DNA of 64,000 nucleotides from Opitutaceae bacterium. GTDB taxonomy: Bacteria; Verrucomicrobiota; Verrucomicrobiia; Opitutales; Opitutaceae. Below, in pieces: positions 1 to 8,874 of the stretch. Where the stretch lies: the NCBI GenBank assembly GCA_028284235.1, contig JANQSC010000032.1, forward strand, positions 1-64,000, given 5' to 3'. Under the pieces are notes generated by a model. The model saw nothing but the letters and a program-made list of their open reading frames with translations. It had not been told where the DNA came from and ran no database searches. The first letter of the stretch is position 1. Every line of letters starts with the position of its first letter. Made by a program: the position numbers and the translations under genes.

Positions 1-459
1 ACAATCGACGACCCGCGAGCGCTCGACTGGCTCGAAAGCTACCAGTCCTGGCTGTCCGACTTGCTCGAAAAACAACCGAGCGGAAAGTCGGCCGTCCCCC
101 ACTACGTCATCGGCCTCTACGGATTGATCGAACGCTTTCGGCACACGATCGGAAACCTGACGAAAGAAACTTGGAAAGAGCAGTCGAAACACTTGCCTGA
201 GGACCTCGACGACGACGAACGCGTCGCCATGGAGTCCCGCATCGGCATCTCCATTCGACAAGAGTTTCTCGCCGCCATCGAGCAATCGACCGAAGCCTTC
301 GCCCGAGAAGCGCTCTCCCGACGCCCGGACGCCGCGCCCAGACTAGTCGATTCCGTTCACGCTCTCGAAAAAGCCACCGGACTGCTGCGACTCAATATGA
401 AGCCCGAGGCGATGCTCGAGAACTTCCTGCTGCAAGCGCTGCGAATCTGGACCGCTTAA
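1..459 (+). CDS. C-terminal part of a possible DNA polymerase III delta' subunit
   Basis: The reading frame is open from the first base of the window to a TAA at 457-459, so only the last 152 residues are visible and the start lies outside. The protein is helical and charged, with no membrane segment. Its end (ALEKATGLLRLN followed by PEAMLENFLLQ) resembles the helical collar domain of HolB, where a helix pair ends in an N-x-x-P-x-x-x-L-E-x-x-L-L pattern. If so, it would be the clamp-loader subunit working with DnaX in replication. This is a weak pattern match without the ATPase-like N-terminus, so hypothetical protein is the safe fallback. Its stop overlaps the stop of the convergent next gene by four bases. 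Confidence 0.45.
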   Translation, partial: TIDDPRALDWLESYQSWLSDLLEKQPSGKSAVPHYVIGLYGLIERFRHTIGNLTKETWKEQSKHLPEDLDDDERVAMESRIGISIRQEFLAAIEQSTEAFAREALSRRPDAAPRLVDSVHALEKATGLLRLNMKPEAMLENFLLQALRIWTA

Positions 460-1502
460 CCAGGGAAAGTCATCGTGACCGACGTCCCCATTCCTTTCTC
501 GGAAAGGATGTCGATACGCCCTTTTTCCGCCTCCAAAAGGCGCCTGCATGCAATGAGCCCGAGGACCGCGTCGGCAGACACGCCTGAGCTCAAGATCTGT
601 TGAACCCGCTCCGGCTCCATACCCGCTCCCGTGTCCGAAACGGAGATGAGAATGTGGCGGGCCGTTTTCCAGGCGTCGACTTTCACAGATCCGCCGTAAA
701 TGCAAAACTTGATCCCGTTGAAAACCGCCGTTCTCAACGCCAGAGAGAAAACCTCCCGGTCGAAGCGCAGAGCCAGATCGTCGGCGATGTCCGCTCCCAG
801 CTCTACCCCCTTGGCATTGGCCTCGTCGAAAAACAGGTCAAATACGTTTTCCACTTCATCCTGAATGGAAATCGGTTCCGCCTGCTTGCGCTTGGGTCGC
901 GGTCGATTCCCTTCTCCAGTCCGAGTTGCGTCGATGCCGCCAAGAATCTGCGTATCCAAATTTAGCTGCTCCGCTTGAATCTCCGCTATAACCTCCGATT
1001 GGACTAGGGTTACAATCTGCTGGGCAAAATCCTTTAGGATGGTGACGCGACTTTCGTCGAACGCTCGAGGGATTGTATCCATTATGCAAAGCGTGCCGAA
1101 CGCGACTCCACTCGACGACACCAGGGGCATTCCCGCATAAAATCGCACGTGCATCTTCTCCCGTACCATCGCGTTGTCGTTGAAACGTTCGTCCTCCGTC
1201 GCGTTCTGTACAACCATGATTTCGGAGTGCTCGAGCGCGCACCCGCAAAACGAATTCTTTCGAGGAACTTCCAACACACCGTCGTCCGTCAAAACGCGCA
1301 GCTTCGACCCATCAAACGGAGCCAGGCTCATAAACGCGTGCGGGATCAAAAAAATGCTTTTGGCCAAGGCGCGAAACCGCGCGTACGCCCCGTCGGAATC
1401 CCGTTCGATGATCGCCAAGGCCCGCTCGGAAAACTCCTGTTCCGAAAGCGACGAAAATCGCTTTGCGGTAGCGGCCTGATTCAATCCAGCATCTGGGTTC
1501 AT
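456..1502 (-). CDS. GAF domain protein with histidine-kinase-type ATPase domain
   Basis: The 348-residue protein has a GAF sensor domain at about residues 25-168, with the typical FYAGMPL...GTLCIMD core at 121-142, and a HATPase_c domain at about 215-348. The ATPase N-box asparagine is N262, the G1 box is DTGAG at 290-294 and the G2 box is GMGT at 337-340. No transmembrane segment is evident, so it should act in the cytoplasm. The linker between the domains (about 169-215) contains no histidine; the only histidines are H55, H92, H118 and H283. A normal DHp phospho-acceptor helix therefore seems absent. It may be a kinase-like ATPase or an anti-sigma-type regulator rather than a classical sensor kinase. 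No response regulator gene lies beside it. Confidence 0.85.
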   Translation of the reverse strand: MNPDAGLNQAATAKRFSSLSEQEFSERALAIIERDSDGAYARFRALAKSIFLIPHAFMSLAPFDGSKLRVLTDDGVLEVPRKNSFCGCALEHSEIMVVQNATEDERFNDNAMVREKMHVRFYAGMPLVSSSGVAFGTLCIMDTIPRAFDESRVTILKDFAQQIVTLVQSEVIAEIQAEQLNLDTQILGGIDATRTGEGNRPRPKRKQAEPISIQDEVENVFDLFFDEANAKGVELGADIADDLALRFDREVFSLALRTAVFNGIKFCIYGGSVKVDAWKTARHILISVSDTGAGMEPERVQQILSSGVSADAVLGLIACRRLLEAEKGRIDILSEKGMGTSVTMTFPG

Positions 1503-1682
1503 CGAAATCGTTAGGGTATGGTGTCAGCCAACCGTTCGCGACAGTCGAGCGACGCGGCGAACCAACTGAGGTACAGGCACCTATACCGAATCCAGACCTT
1601 CCCAATGTCAATGGATCAGCCCTTCAAATTCGTGCGTATTATTGCGGATCGATACGTACTATTTTATGCGGCGTCCGCGAAA

Positions 1683-2567
1683 CTAACCAGGGTGCAGACC
1701 GACGTCCGGCTCATCGGCAACCGTACCCTCCCGAGTCCTCAATTGCGTCCCGCAACTGTGGCAGAACTTGGCGTCCGAGCCATGGCCCTTCGCGCCACAC
1801 GAGTGACAGCTGAATTCGCGATCCACCACTCGAGAAACGCGGGCGATCTCCGCGGTCACAATCCCTGTCGGCACCGCGATTATGCCGTATCCAGTAATCA
1901 TTATTATAGAAGCGAAAAACTGGCCCAGAGTTGTCTGCGGCGAGATGTCGCCGTAACCCACGGTCGTCAGCGTCACGATCGCCCAGTAAACACTCTTTGG
2001 AATGCTTGTGTATCCATTTTCTGGGCCCTCCACGACGTACATGATCGAACCGAGGAAACAGACCAGAGTGACGACTGCGAAAACGAAGACCGCGATCTTC
2101 CGCGCGGACGCCCGAATCGCAAGCGCCAGCTGGTTCGCTTCGCCCACGAACTGCACCATCTTCAAAACCCGGAAAATCCGCAAGACACGCAAAACGCGCA
2201 GAGTCATCAAGTAGTGCGCCCCTGGCAGGAACAGGTCGAGATAAGTAGGGAGAATGGAAAGCAAATCGACGATTCCAAAAAAGCTGCGGGCGTAGCGCGC
2301 TGCGCTGCGGGCGACGTACAGCCGGACAATGTACTCAATCGTGAACAACACCGTGAGCCCCCACTCGATGATGTAAAACTGGGGCCCATAGCGCATCCTG
2401 AGTGACTCGACACTTTCGAGCATCACAACCACCAGGCTCAACAAGATCGCCCCGATCAAGAGAACGTCGAACAACTTTTCCGCCGGCCGATTGGAGAGGA
2501 AAATGATGCGGCGACAGCGCTCTCGAAAGCCCGACCACTCCCAATCCGAATCCTTCAAGTCAGACAT
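1683..2567 (-). CDS. Voltage-gated potassium channel with C-terminal zinc ribbon
   Basis: This is a six-helix ion transporter of 294 residues from the chosen ATG at 2565-2567. An upstream in-frame start exists, but its extra residues look non-native and would run into the divergent gene's start region. The selectivity filter is TVGYGD at 202-207, diagnostic for K+ selectivity, and the S4 voltage sensor carries spaced arginines ([13 protein letters not shown], 124-136). After the last helix comes a soluble tail with two CxxC pairs (C254/C257 and C269/C272), a zinc-ribbon pattern not normally present in simple Kv channels. The length fits small bacterial Kv proteins. It is divergent from the PCMT gene and upstream of the GAF/ATPase gene on the same strand, 180 bp away. 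Confidence 0.92.
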   Translation of the reverse strand: MSDLKDSDWEWSGFRERCRRIIFLSNRPAEKLFDVLLIGAILLSLVVVMLESVESLRMRYGPQFYIIEWGLTVLFTIEYIVRLYVARSAARYARSFFGIVDLLSILPTYLDLFLPGAHYLMTLRVLRVLRIFRVLKMVQFVGEANQLALAIRASARKIAVFVFAVVTLVCFLGSIMYVVEGPENGYTSIPKSVYWAIVTLTTVGYGDISPQTTLGQFFASIIMITGYGIIAVPTGIVTAEIARVSRVVDREFSCHSCGAKGHGSDAKFCHSCGTQLRTREGTVADEPDVGLHPG

Positions 2568-2662
2568 TGAACACAGCCTATGGGACCCCCGGCTCGATCC
2601 ACAATTACAAAATCGCCCCGAGAGGAAGCCGAACACGGGAAACGCCCGGCGGACCGAATCAA

Positions 2663-3682
2663 ATGCCTGTTGATTTGAGCAAATCGCTCGTCCATCCTTT
2701 TCGAGTGCCACCCGCAGCGAACTCAGATCTCGCCCAACGTATCCAAAACAAGCAGGAATTCCTGATCGAGCGAGCCGAACGGTTCCTGCACGGAGAGCCC
2801 CTTTCTGAATTGCTGCAGGGCGCCCTGCTGAAAACGCCCCGCCACCAGTTCGCCCCGCGGTTTCAGGACGGGTCGCCCGGTCTATGGAGCGATGTCGACG
2901 ACTCCCTCCTCATTCCGCAACTGGACGTCCTTTACGCCGACCAGCCCTATCCTATTTTCAAAAACGAGCTCGGAATAGTCACCTCGACCATCTCCCAGCC
3001 GTCGCTCGTCCTCTACATGATCCATTTGCTCGAAATCAAGCCCGGCCAACGTGTGTTCGAACTCGGAGGCGGCAGCGGCTGGAACGCCGCGCTTATGAGC
3101 CACCTGGTCGGCCCAACCGGATCCATTCTCAGTTACGAGATCGAGGACGGGCTGATCGCCAACGCGCAAACCGCTCTGGACCAATGCGGCGTCCAAAACG
3201 TGTCCCTGAAATCTGGCGACGGAACCAATTTTCCCGTCGACCCCGGCTCGTTTGATCGAGGCGTATTCACCGCATCCGCCTGGGATCTGCCCGAGTGCTT
3301 TTTCCGAGCGATAAAAGAAGACGGCCTCCTGCTCTTCGTGTTTCGCGTGTCGGATTCCGTCGACTTGCTCGCAGCGCTGCGCCGGACCGGGAATCACTTC
3401 ACCAGCGAGTTGCACTTCCCTTGCCGCTTCGTGCCCACAACCGGCCCCTCCGAGATTCCGTCGGAAGTGGTAGATCAATCTCAGGAACAGCGTTTTTCGG
3501 ACTGGCTCGGGCAACACGGCGAAGACTTGGAGGATCTCGAGTTGCAAATCCACTCCGCCTCCGCTCTTCCACCGCCGAACAACAACGCGTTCGACTTGAC
3601 TCGCAGAAACTGCGTGTTCCGTTGGTCGCCTCGCGGCTCCAATCGCGAAGCGACGGAAACCGCTCATAGAAACTCCCCCTAG
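2663..3682 (+). CDS. Protein-L-isoaspartate O-methyltransferase family protein
   Basis: The 340-residue protein has an S-adenosylmethionine-dependent Rossmann fold. The SAM motif I is ELGGGSGW at 133-140, preceded by STISQP at 108-113, which matches the PCMT substrate-side motif. Family members methylate damaged isoaspartyl residues so that they can be repaired. The protein is longer than classical PCMT (about 210 residues), with an extra N-terminal stretch of about 60 residues and a C-terminal extension of about 90 residues, so it may have a specialised substrate. I chose the ATG at 2663 because translation further upstream gives a low-complexity leader that overlaps the divergent channel's promoter region. 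Confidence 0.82.
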   Translation: MPVDLSKSLVHPFRVPPAANSDLAQRIQNKQEFLIERAERFLHGEPLSELLQGALLKTPRHQFAPRFQDGSPGLWSDVDDSLLIPQLDVLYADQPYPIFKNELGIVTSTISQPSLVLYMIHLLEIKPGQRVFELGGGSGWNAALMSHLVGPTGSILSYEIEDGLIANAQTALDQCGVQNVSLKSGDGTNFPVDPGSFDRGVFTASAWDLPECFFRAIKEDGLLLFVFRVSDSVDLLAALRRTGNHFTSELHFPCRFVPTTGPSEIPSEVVDQSQEQRFSDWLGQHGEDLEDLELQIHSASALPPPNNNAFDLTRRNCVFRWSPRGSNREATETAHRNSP

Positions 3683-3743
3683 TCGCGCTTTTGTGTAACG
3701 CTCGCCGCCCTGCTCGTGTACTAGACCGCAATGCTCCCCTCCT

Positions 3744-4676
3744 ATGGCTGACAATCCCGTAATAGAAACAAAAGGTCTGCGCAAGCAGTACGGCAGCCAA
3801 ACCGTGCTCGACGGGATCGACCTGGAGCTTCCCAAAGGCTCCATCGGACTGCTCGGGCCCAACGGAGCCGGGAAATCCACCTTCATTAAGTGCGTTCTCC
3901 AGCTTCACGGCAAAGACGACGGCACAGTCTCCCTGCTCGGTCAGGATATCGACCGGCACGGTCGCGAAACGAGAAAACGCATCGGCTACGCCCCCGAACA
4001 AGACTGTCACATTCCCGGCATGCTCGGTTGCGAATACGTCACCTACTGCGGCGAGCTCTCCGGCATGCCCTTCGAAGCCGCCCGACAACGCGCCCATGAA
4101 ATGCTCGACTTCGTCGGCATGGGCCAGGAGCGCTATCGAAAAGTGGATACATATTCCACCGGCATGAAGCAGCGCGTCAAAATCGCCCAAGCGCTCGTCC
4201 ACGATCCCGACCTCGTCTTTCTCGACGAACCGACCAACGGCTTGGACCCGAAAGGCCAGGCCATGATTCTGGAGCTTATCGAACGGATTTGGAAAGAGTC
4301 GGAAATCAGCGTCGTCTTGTCGTCCCATCTCCTTCACGACGTCGACCGCATCTGCGAACGCATAGTGATCATCGCCCAAGGAAGCGTCGTCGCCCATGAC
4401 ACCTTGGCCGCCTTGAAACAGCGTCGAAAAGCGGAGGCCGAGATCGTCATAGGGCAAGGCAAAGAAGCGCTCATGGCCGCCCTCGCCAACAAGGGGTGGC
4501 CCAATCGGCTGCTCAGCAACGGCAACGTGAAAGTCGAACACGGGGAGAGCTCGCTCAACCCGCTGATCGCCTTCATGCGCGACAACGACTTCTCCCCGCT
4601 CGAGATAAAGGAAAGCCCCGACGCCCTGAACGAACTCTACCTGCAAGCCCTCAAACCCGGGAGCCAACCCGCATGA
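3744..4676 (+). CDS. ABC-2 type transporter ATP-binding protein (first copy)
   Basis: The 310-residue nucleotide-binding subunit has Walker A GPNGAGKST at 38-46, the ABC signature YSTGMKQRV at 137-145, Walker B LVFLDEP at 157-163 and an SSHLL switch near 194. After the ATPase core, a C-terminal extension of about 90 residues is typical of ABC-2 exporters. It would power the permease encoded immediately downstream; the stop overlaps that gene's ATG by the ATGA arrangement. A second ATPase-permease pair follows directly, giving a four-gene translationally coupled operon. Export substrate is not evident. No Shine-Dalgarno is visible before the ATG; the sequence there is pyrimidine-rich. Confidence 0.93.
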   Translation: MADNPVIETKGLRKQYGSQTVLDGIDLELPKGSIGLLGPNGAGKSTFIKCVLQLHGKDDGTVSLLGQDIDRHGRETRKRIGYAPEQDCHIPGMLGCEYVTYCGELSGMPFEAARQRAHEMLDFVGMGQERYRKVDTYSTGMKQRVKIAQALVHDPDLVFLDEPTNGLDPKGQAMILELIERIWKESEISVVLSSHLLHDVDRICERIVIIAQGSVVAHDTLAALKQRRKAEAEIVIGQGKEALMAALANKGWPNRLLSNGNVKVEHGESSLNPLIAFMRDNDFSPLEIKESPDALNELYLQALKPGSQPA

Positions 4677-5674
4677 GCGTCTGGAACGCGCAATACCGAC
4701 GCTGGACCGGCGAATCCGTCAGCATCTGGAAGCGGCGGTTGTCCATCGCCCGCTACGGATTGCGGCTCTGTCTGGCAGGCAAAGCCATCCGCGCCTTCCT
4801 CTTTCTCAGCCTGGTCCAATGGCTTTCCTTGACGTTCGCCTTTCTCATTTTCGGTCAGCTCGTGACGCCGGGGAGCGCCCTCGCTGACTGGATCACAGTC
4901 AAGACCGGAACACGCGTCGGAGCCGTCATCGATGGAATATCGGCATGGGCGCTCTTGTATCCGGAAATCACTGTCGACGGCATCTATCGAATCGGATACT
5001 TCGTGCTGAGGTTTACCGCAACGCCGCTATCAATCCTCATTGTCGCGCTCTTTATCCACAAGCTCATCGCTCAAGATCTCGCCAGCCAAGCGATTGTCAT
5101 CTACAATTCCAAAGCCCTGACGCGTTGGGACTACCTCATTGGCAAGTTCATCGTCGTTTCAACGATTCTCTCCACCATTTGGATACTTCCTGTAGTGGGA
5201 TCCTGGATCATCGGCAACGTACTCGCCCCCGACTGGGCGTTCTTCTACCACACATTCCCTTCGCTTCTGCGGGGACTTGCGGTCGGAATTGTCGCGATCC
5301 TCCCGCTCAGCCTCGTGGCCCTTGCCGTTTCGTCCATGGCTCAGAAAACCGGCGCGGCAATCGCCTATTGGATACTCGGCTGGATCACTTTGAGCATCGT
5401 CGCAGGCCTGTCGGCATTCACAAGTCCGACGCTTGCGTACCTGAATCCGTTCAACGCGATCGACTCGCTTTCCGACGCCATCTTCCGTATGGACTCCTTC
5501 ATTTCGGACGCGCAGTCCATGCTGCCGTTCATTAATCAAGCCGCGGCTCGGATCGACCTTCGACTTGACGACATTCCCGTCACGGACGGATCGATCGTCA
5601 CGCCTGCGTTTTTCCTCATCGCCTTGTCGGTTCTGAGCATCGTATTCGTAAACCGGAGGATCACCGCGTCATGA
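4673..5674 (+). CDS. ABC-2 type transporter permease (first copy)
   Basis: This 333-residue inner-membrane protein is mostly hydrophobic, with about six predicted helices (for example around residues 40-65, 110-130, 160-190, 205-235 and the last 25 residues). The start ATG overlaps the upstream ATPase stop and its own TGA overlaps the next gene's ATG, so the ATPase and permease are made in step. Sequence between helices, such as NSKALTRWDYLIGKF, is typical of ABC-2 permeases, where it contacts the ATPase. It most likely forms the membrane channel with the ATPases encoded on either side. The substrate is unknown. Confidence 0.85.
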   Translation: MSVWNAQYRRWTGESVSIWKRRLSIARYGLRLCLAGKAIRAFLFLSLVQWLSLTFAFLIFGQLVTPGSALADWITVKTGTRVGAVIDGISAWALLYPEITVDGIYRIGYFVLRFTATPLSILIVALFIHKLIAQDLASQAIVIYNSKALTRWDYLIGKFIVVSTILSTIWILPVVGSWIIGNVLAPDWAFFYHTFPSLLRGLAVGIVAILPLSLVALAVSSMAQKTGAAIAYWILGWITLSIVAGLSAFTSPTLAYLNPFNAIDSLSDAIFRMDSFISDAQSMLPFINQAAARIDLRLDDIPVTDGSIVTPAFFLIALSVLSIVFVNRRITAS

Positions 5675-6591
5675 AGCCCATCATTCAAGCCCGTGAATTG
5701 AGCTGCTTCTACGGAATCGTACTGGGGCTGAACAACGTCTCCTTCGAGATACTCCCGGGAATCACCGGTCTCGTCGGACCCAATGGAGCGGGGAAAAGCA
5801 CCTTGATCAAAATGGTCACTGGCCAGATCGCCCCCTCTTCAGGCAGCATTGAAGTCCTGGGACTGAATCCCGTAAACAACACACAGCTGCTGTCGCGCAT
5901 CGGATACTGCCCGGAACGTGAGCAGATCCGCAAGGAACTCAAACCCGTCGACTGGCTGCGCGGGCTGGCGTCGATTTCCGGCGTTCGCTGGAAAGACACA
6001 AAGTCGGTAGCGGAAAAAGCGCTAGAGCGAGCCCGTCTCGACTCGAGTCATTGGGGAAAGCGCGTTGGCACGTACTCGAAAGGCATGAAGCAGCGGGTCA
6101 AGCTCGCCCAAGCCATCATGCACGATCCCGATCTCGTCATTCTGGACGAGCCAATGAACGGGCTCGACCCCAACGGACGGGCCGAATTCGGGGCAATCCT
6201 AAAAGAAATCGCCGAACAAGGGAAGAGCATCCTGGTATCCAGCCATATTCTACACGAGCTGGAGTTCCTTTGCAGCCGGTTTCTGATTCTAAACTGGGGC
6301 CGAACCCTAGCCTCCGGCTCGCAGTTGGACATTCGGGAAACCGTGACGGAATGGTCCGACGAGATTTCCATTCGCTGCAGCGACCCCGGAACCCTGGCAC
6401 GACATTTGCAGGACCGCGACCTCATCACCGGCTACCTTGCCAAAGGCGAGTCGCTGACATTGTGGGTGGTCGATCCCGCCGCATTCTTCGCCGAATGGCC
6501 GCGCCATGTCGACGGGGCCGACGTCGAGATTTTCGAAATCCGCAACAAGAACCAGGCCTTGACCAGCATTTTCGAAAGGATGACCAAATGA
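5671..6591 (+). CDS. ABC-2 type transporter ATP-binding protein (second copy)
   Basis: The 306-residue ATPase has Walker A GPNGAGKST at 36-44, signature TYSKGMKQR at 134-142, Walker B LVILDEP at 155-161 and SSHILHELE after it. It is clearly paralogous to the ATPase two genes upstream, sharing the GMKQRVK(I/L)AQA core and the same C-terminal extension, which suggests an old duplication or a heterodimeric transporter. Both ends overlap neighbouring genes by four bases (ATGA), which indicates translational coupling. Residues D158 to N163 around Walker B read DEPMNG rather than the usual DEPTNG, a conservative change. Confidence 0.93.
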   Translation: MKPIIQARELSCFYGIVLGLNNVSFEILPGITGLVGPNGAGKSTLIKMVTGQIAPSSGSIEVLGLNPVNNTQLLSRIGYCPEREQIRKELKPVDWLRGLASISGVRWKDTKSVAEKALERARLDSSHWGKRVGTYSKGMKQRVKLAQAIMHDPDLVILDEPMNGLDPNGRAEFGAILKEIAEQGKSILVSSHILHELEFLCSRFLILNWGRTLASGSQLDIRETVTEWSDEISIRCSDPGTLARHLQDRDLITGYLAKGESLTLWVVDPAAFFAEWPRHVDGADVEIFEIRNKNQALTSIFERMTK

Positions 6592-7352
6592 AAACGGAAA
6601 ACCTCAATCCGGGATGGGGCGGCGTCCTGCGCGGGCTCATGTTCATGCGTATCCGAGAACTCGTTACCGCATCGACGATTACCCGCATGGCGATCCTCTT
6701 CGGAGTCGTTTTCGGTCTCACTCTTTTCATTGGAGCCAAAACCAATGGAAAAGCCTTCTGGCCCGTCGCCAGCAACTTTTTCGCCCTCGGCTTCGTCCCG
6801 TTCTACTGCATCGTTAAAGGAGCCGAATCCATGCGAACCGAGCTCAGAGACGGGACGATCGAGTATCTATGGACGCGTCCCACCCGCAAGGCTCGCCTTT
6901 TCCTGGGCTTCTATCTTAGCTCGCTCGCCAGCGCGCTGCTGGTCACGTTCACATGTGTCGTGGCGATTGTCGCAACCGGCTTGATCGTTGGCGAAATCGA
7001 GTCGCTCGCTCAAGCTGCAGTCTATGGACTCGGCTGCGGGGCGCTGGCCATATCGTTTTGCGCCCTTTCGATGACGATCGGGTCGTTCACCTCCAAATAC
7101 ATCGTCATGGGGATCGTCTACCACGCATTTGTGGAGCGAGTCGTCTCTCAACTTCCGACCAGTGTACGGCATTTTTCGATACTCGGAAACATCAAACCCT
7201 ATTTTGAGTCATTGCAGGACCCGTCGTCATCCGCTGGCTACGTCGCCTCGCTCCAGCCCGCGATCAATATCGGGCTCATCGCCGCAGTCGCTCTCGCGAT
7301 CGGAGGGCTCGCGTTCACCTGGAAAAACTACGCCTTCGGCTCCGACAAGTAG
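6588..7352 (+). CDS. ABC-2 type transporter permease (second copy)
   Basis: This is a 254-residue membrane protein with about six hydrophobic segments. The ATG at 6588-6590 overlaps the TGA of the preceding ATPase. The stretch MRTELRDGTIEYLWTRPT near residues 83-100 is the conserved cytosolic coupling region of ABC-2 permeases, with the E-x-x-x-G-T-x-x-x-L pattern. It shares no obvious sequence identity with the first permease of the operon, so the two permeases may form one heteromeric channel or belong to two separate exporters. It is the last gene of the operon, and the convergent aminotransferase gene ends 18 bp downstream. Confidence 0.87.
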   Translation: MKTENLNPGWGGVLRGLMFMRIRELVTASTITRMAILFGVVFGLTLFIGAKTNGKAFWPVASNFFALGFVPFYCIVKGAESMRTELRDGTIEYLWTRPTRKARLFLGFYLSSLASALLVTFTCVVAIVATGLIVGEIESLAQAAVYGLGCGALAISFCALSMTIGSFTSKYIVMGIVYHAFVERVVSQLPTSVRHFSILGNIKPYFESLQDPSSSAGYVASLQPAINIGLIAAVALAIGGLAFTWKNYAFGSDK

Positions 7353-7370
7353 TCGGGACACTTCCCTGGG

Positions 7371-8477
7371 TTACGACAGAATGCCCTTTACCGTCGAAAC
7401 CAGTCGGTCTACGGATTCCTCCCGAGCGTTGCTCGCCATCAAACCGACACGCCAGATCTTCCCCGCAAGCGGACCGAGTCCGGCCCCGACTTCGATCTGA
7501 TGTTCGGTCAGCAATCGCCCGCGGATCGCCGCCTCGTCAATTCCTTCGGGCAGTCGCAAAGTCGTCAGCGGATTCAAGCGTTCCCCTTCCGGCACCAGCG
7601 GAGTGAAGCCCATCTCGCCCAACTCCGAACGCAAATAGGCAGCCGCCTCCGCGTGCCGCTTCCAACGCGCTTCCAAACCTTCTTCCAAAATCTCGCCCAA
7701 CGCCGCATCAAGGGCGAAAACCATGCTGATCGGGGCGGTATGGTGATAGCTGCGCCCTCCTTCGCCATCGACATACGCCAGAATCGCGTCGAGATCGAAG
7801 TAGAAGCTGGGAGTCGGACGAGAACGCGTTCGATACACTTCCAGAGCTCGGTTGGAAACCGTCACGGGCGCCAAACCCGGAGGCGCTCCCAGGCATTTTT
7901 GCGTTCCCGAAAACACGATGTCGGCGCCCCAGGAGTCGATGTGGACCGGCATTCCCGCCAACGAAGTCACGCAGTCGACGAACAAGAGCGCGCCCGATTC
8001 CCGACAAACGTCACCTACTCCATCCATCGGTTGATAGACGCCCGTCGAGGTTTCGCCGCTAACCAGCGCGGCCACTTTCGGCGACTCGCGCCGAACGGCT
8101 TCGCAAAACGCTTCTCGGTCAATCGCCCGTCCCCATTCCGCTTCGACGCGAACCACCTTCGCTCCAAGCTTCTCGGAGAGCGCGGCGATCCGGCCGCCGA
8201 ATACGCCATTTACGCCCACGACTATCGTGTCGCCCGCCTCGAGAAAATTCACGAGTAGAAATTCCATACCCGCGCTCCCGGTGGCCGAGACGGGGAAAGT
8301 GACCGCGTTTTGGGTATCGAATACGCGACGCAACCGCGACTTGACCGACTCCATAATCTCGAGGAATCCCGGATCGAGATGGCCGAGCAACGGGCGAGCG
8401 AGGGCGTCACGGACGGAATTGGAGATATTGCACGGCCCCGGGCCCAGCAGAAGCGTTTCGTCAATAGAGGTAATCAC
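7371..8477 (-). CDS. Alanine-glyoxylate-type class V aminotransferase
   Basis: The 368-residue PLP enzyme has the class V signature: the N-terminal LLGPGPCN motif (10-17), the cofactor aspartate in FVDCVTS (D168) and the PLP lysine in SGTQKCLGAPPG (K194). The family covers alanine-glyoxylate, serine-glyoxylate and serine-pyruvate aminotransferases; the 360-390 residue length and the GTQKCLG site favour alanine-glyoxylate type. It would act in the cytoplasm converting glyoxylate to glycine, or in serine metabolism. It stands alone between the ABC operon and tRNA-Leu. The exact amino donor cannot be read from sequence. Confidence 0.9.
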   Translation of the reverse strand: MITSIDETLLLGPGPCNISNSVRDALARPLLGHLDPGFLEIMESVKSRLRRVFDTQNAVTFPVSATGSAGMEFLLVNFLEAGDTIVVGVNGVFGGRIAALSEKLGAKVVRVEAEWGRAIDREAFCEAVRRESPKVAALVSGETSTGVYQPMDGVGDVCRESGALLFVDCVTSLAGMPVHIDSWGADIVFSGTQKCLGAPPGLAPVTVSNRALEVYRTRSRPTPSFYFDLDAILAYVDGEGGRSYHHTAPISMVFALDAALGEILEEGLEARWKRHAEAAAYLRSELGEMGFTPLVPEGERLNPLTTLRLPEGIDEAAIRGRLLTEHQIEVGAGLGPLAGKIWRVGLMASNAREESVDRLVSTVKGILS

Positions 8478-8613
8478 GATACAAGGGAAATGCTCACCTG
8501 ATCGAATGGAGTCAATACCGCGGAAGTCTCGATTGGTCGCGTTTACACCGAATCACAGTAAGAACGCGCCCTCCTGCGCATTAAAAAACCAACCCCTAAG
8601 GAAAAGCATGATT

Positions 8614-8723
8614 CGCCGCGACAGGCATGCCCGGGCGTAGCTTCTCTGGTTGGGTGAACAGTCCGGCTTCACGATGTTACGCCGCGACAGGCTCCGTCTA
8701 CGGCTATCGCCTCGCGGAGCCTG
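8614..8723. repeat. Direct 13-bp repeats and hairpin next to tRNA-Leu
   Basis: The 13-mer CGCCGCGACAGGC occurs at 8614-8626 and again at 8680-8692. The second copy runs into a perfect 9-bp inverted repeat (CAGGCTCCG at 8688-8696 with its complement at 8715-8723) that abuts the tRNA 3' end. The hairpin lacks a U-tract, so it is not a standard terminator for the tRNA. No gene was recognised between 8478 and 8721. Confidence 0.55.
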
Positions 8724-8806
8724 GTGCCCAGGGAGAGACTCGAACTCTCACGCCTCTCAGCACTAGAGCCTAAATCTAGCGTGTCTACCAATTCCACCAC
8801 CTGGGC
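8722..8806 (-). tRNA. tRNA-Leu (anticodon UAG)
   Basis: The minus strand folds into a class II tRNA of 85 nt. The acceptor stem pairs GCCCAGG with CCTGGGC, followed by discriminator A and an encoded CCA. The anticodon stem CTAGA/TCTAG encloses the loop TTTAGGC, giving anticodon UAG for CUN leucine codons. There is a variable arm (TGCTGAGAGGCG) and a T-arm with GTTCGAGTC. The D-arm has GGTGGAATTGGTAGACACG, as in other leucine tRNAs. Confidence 0.98.
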
Positions 8807-8874
8807 CTGAGAAAAATGAAGGGCCAAAGAGATCGGTTTTCAACGCGATGGCAACTCATTTTTTAAGCGCTTTA

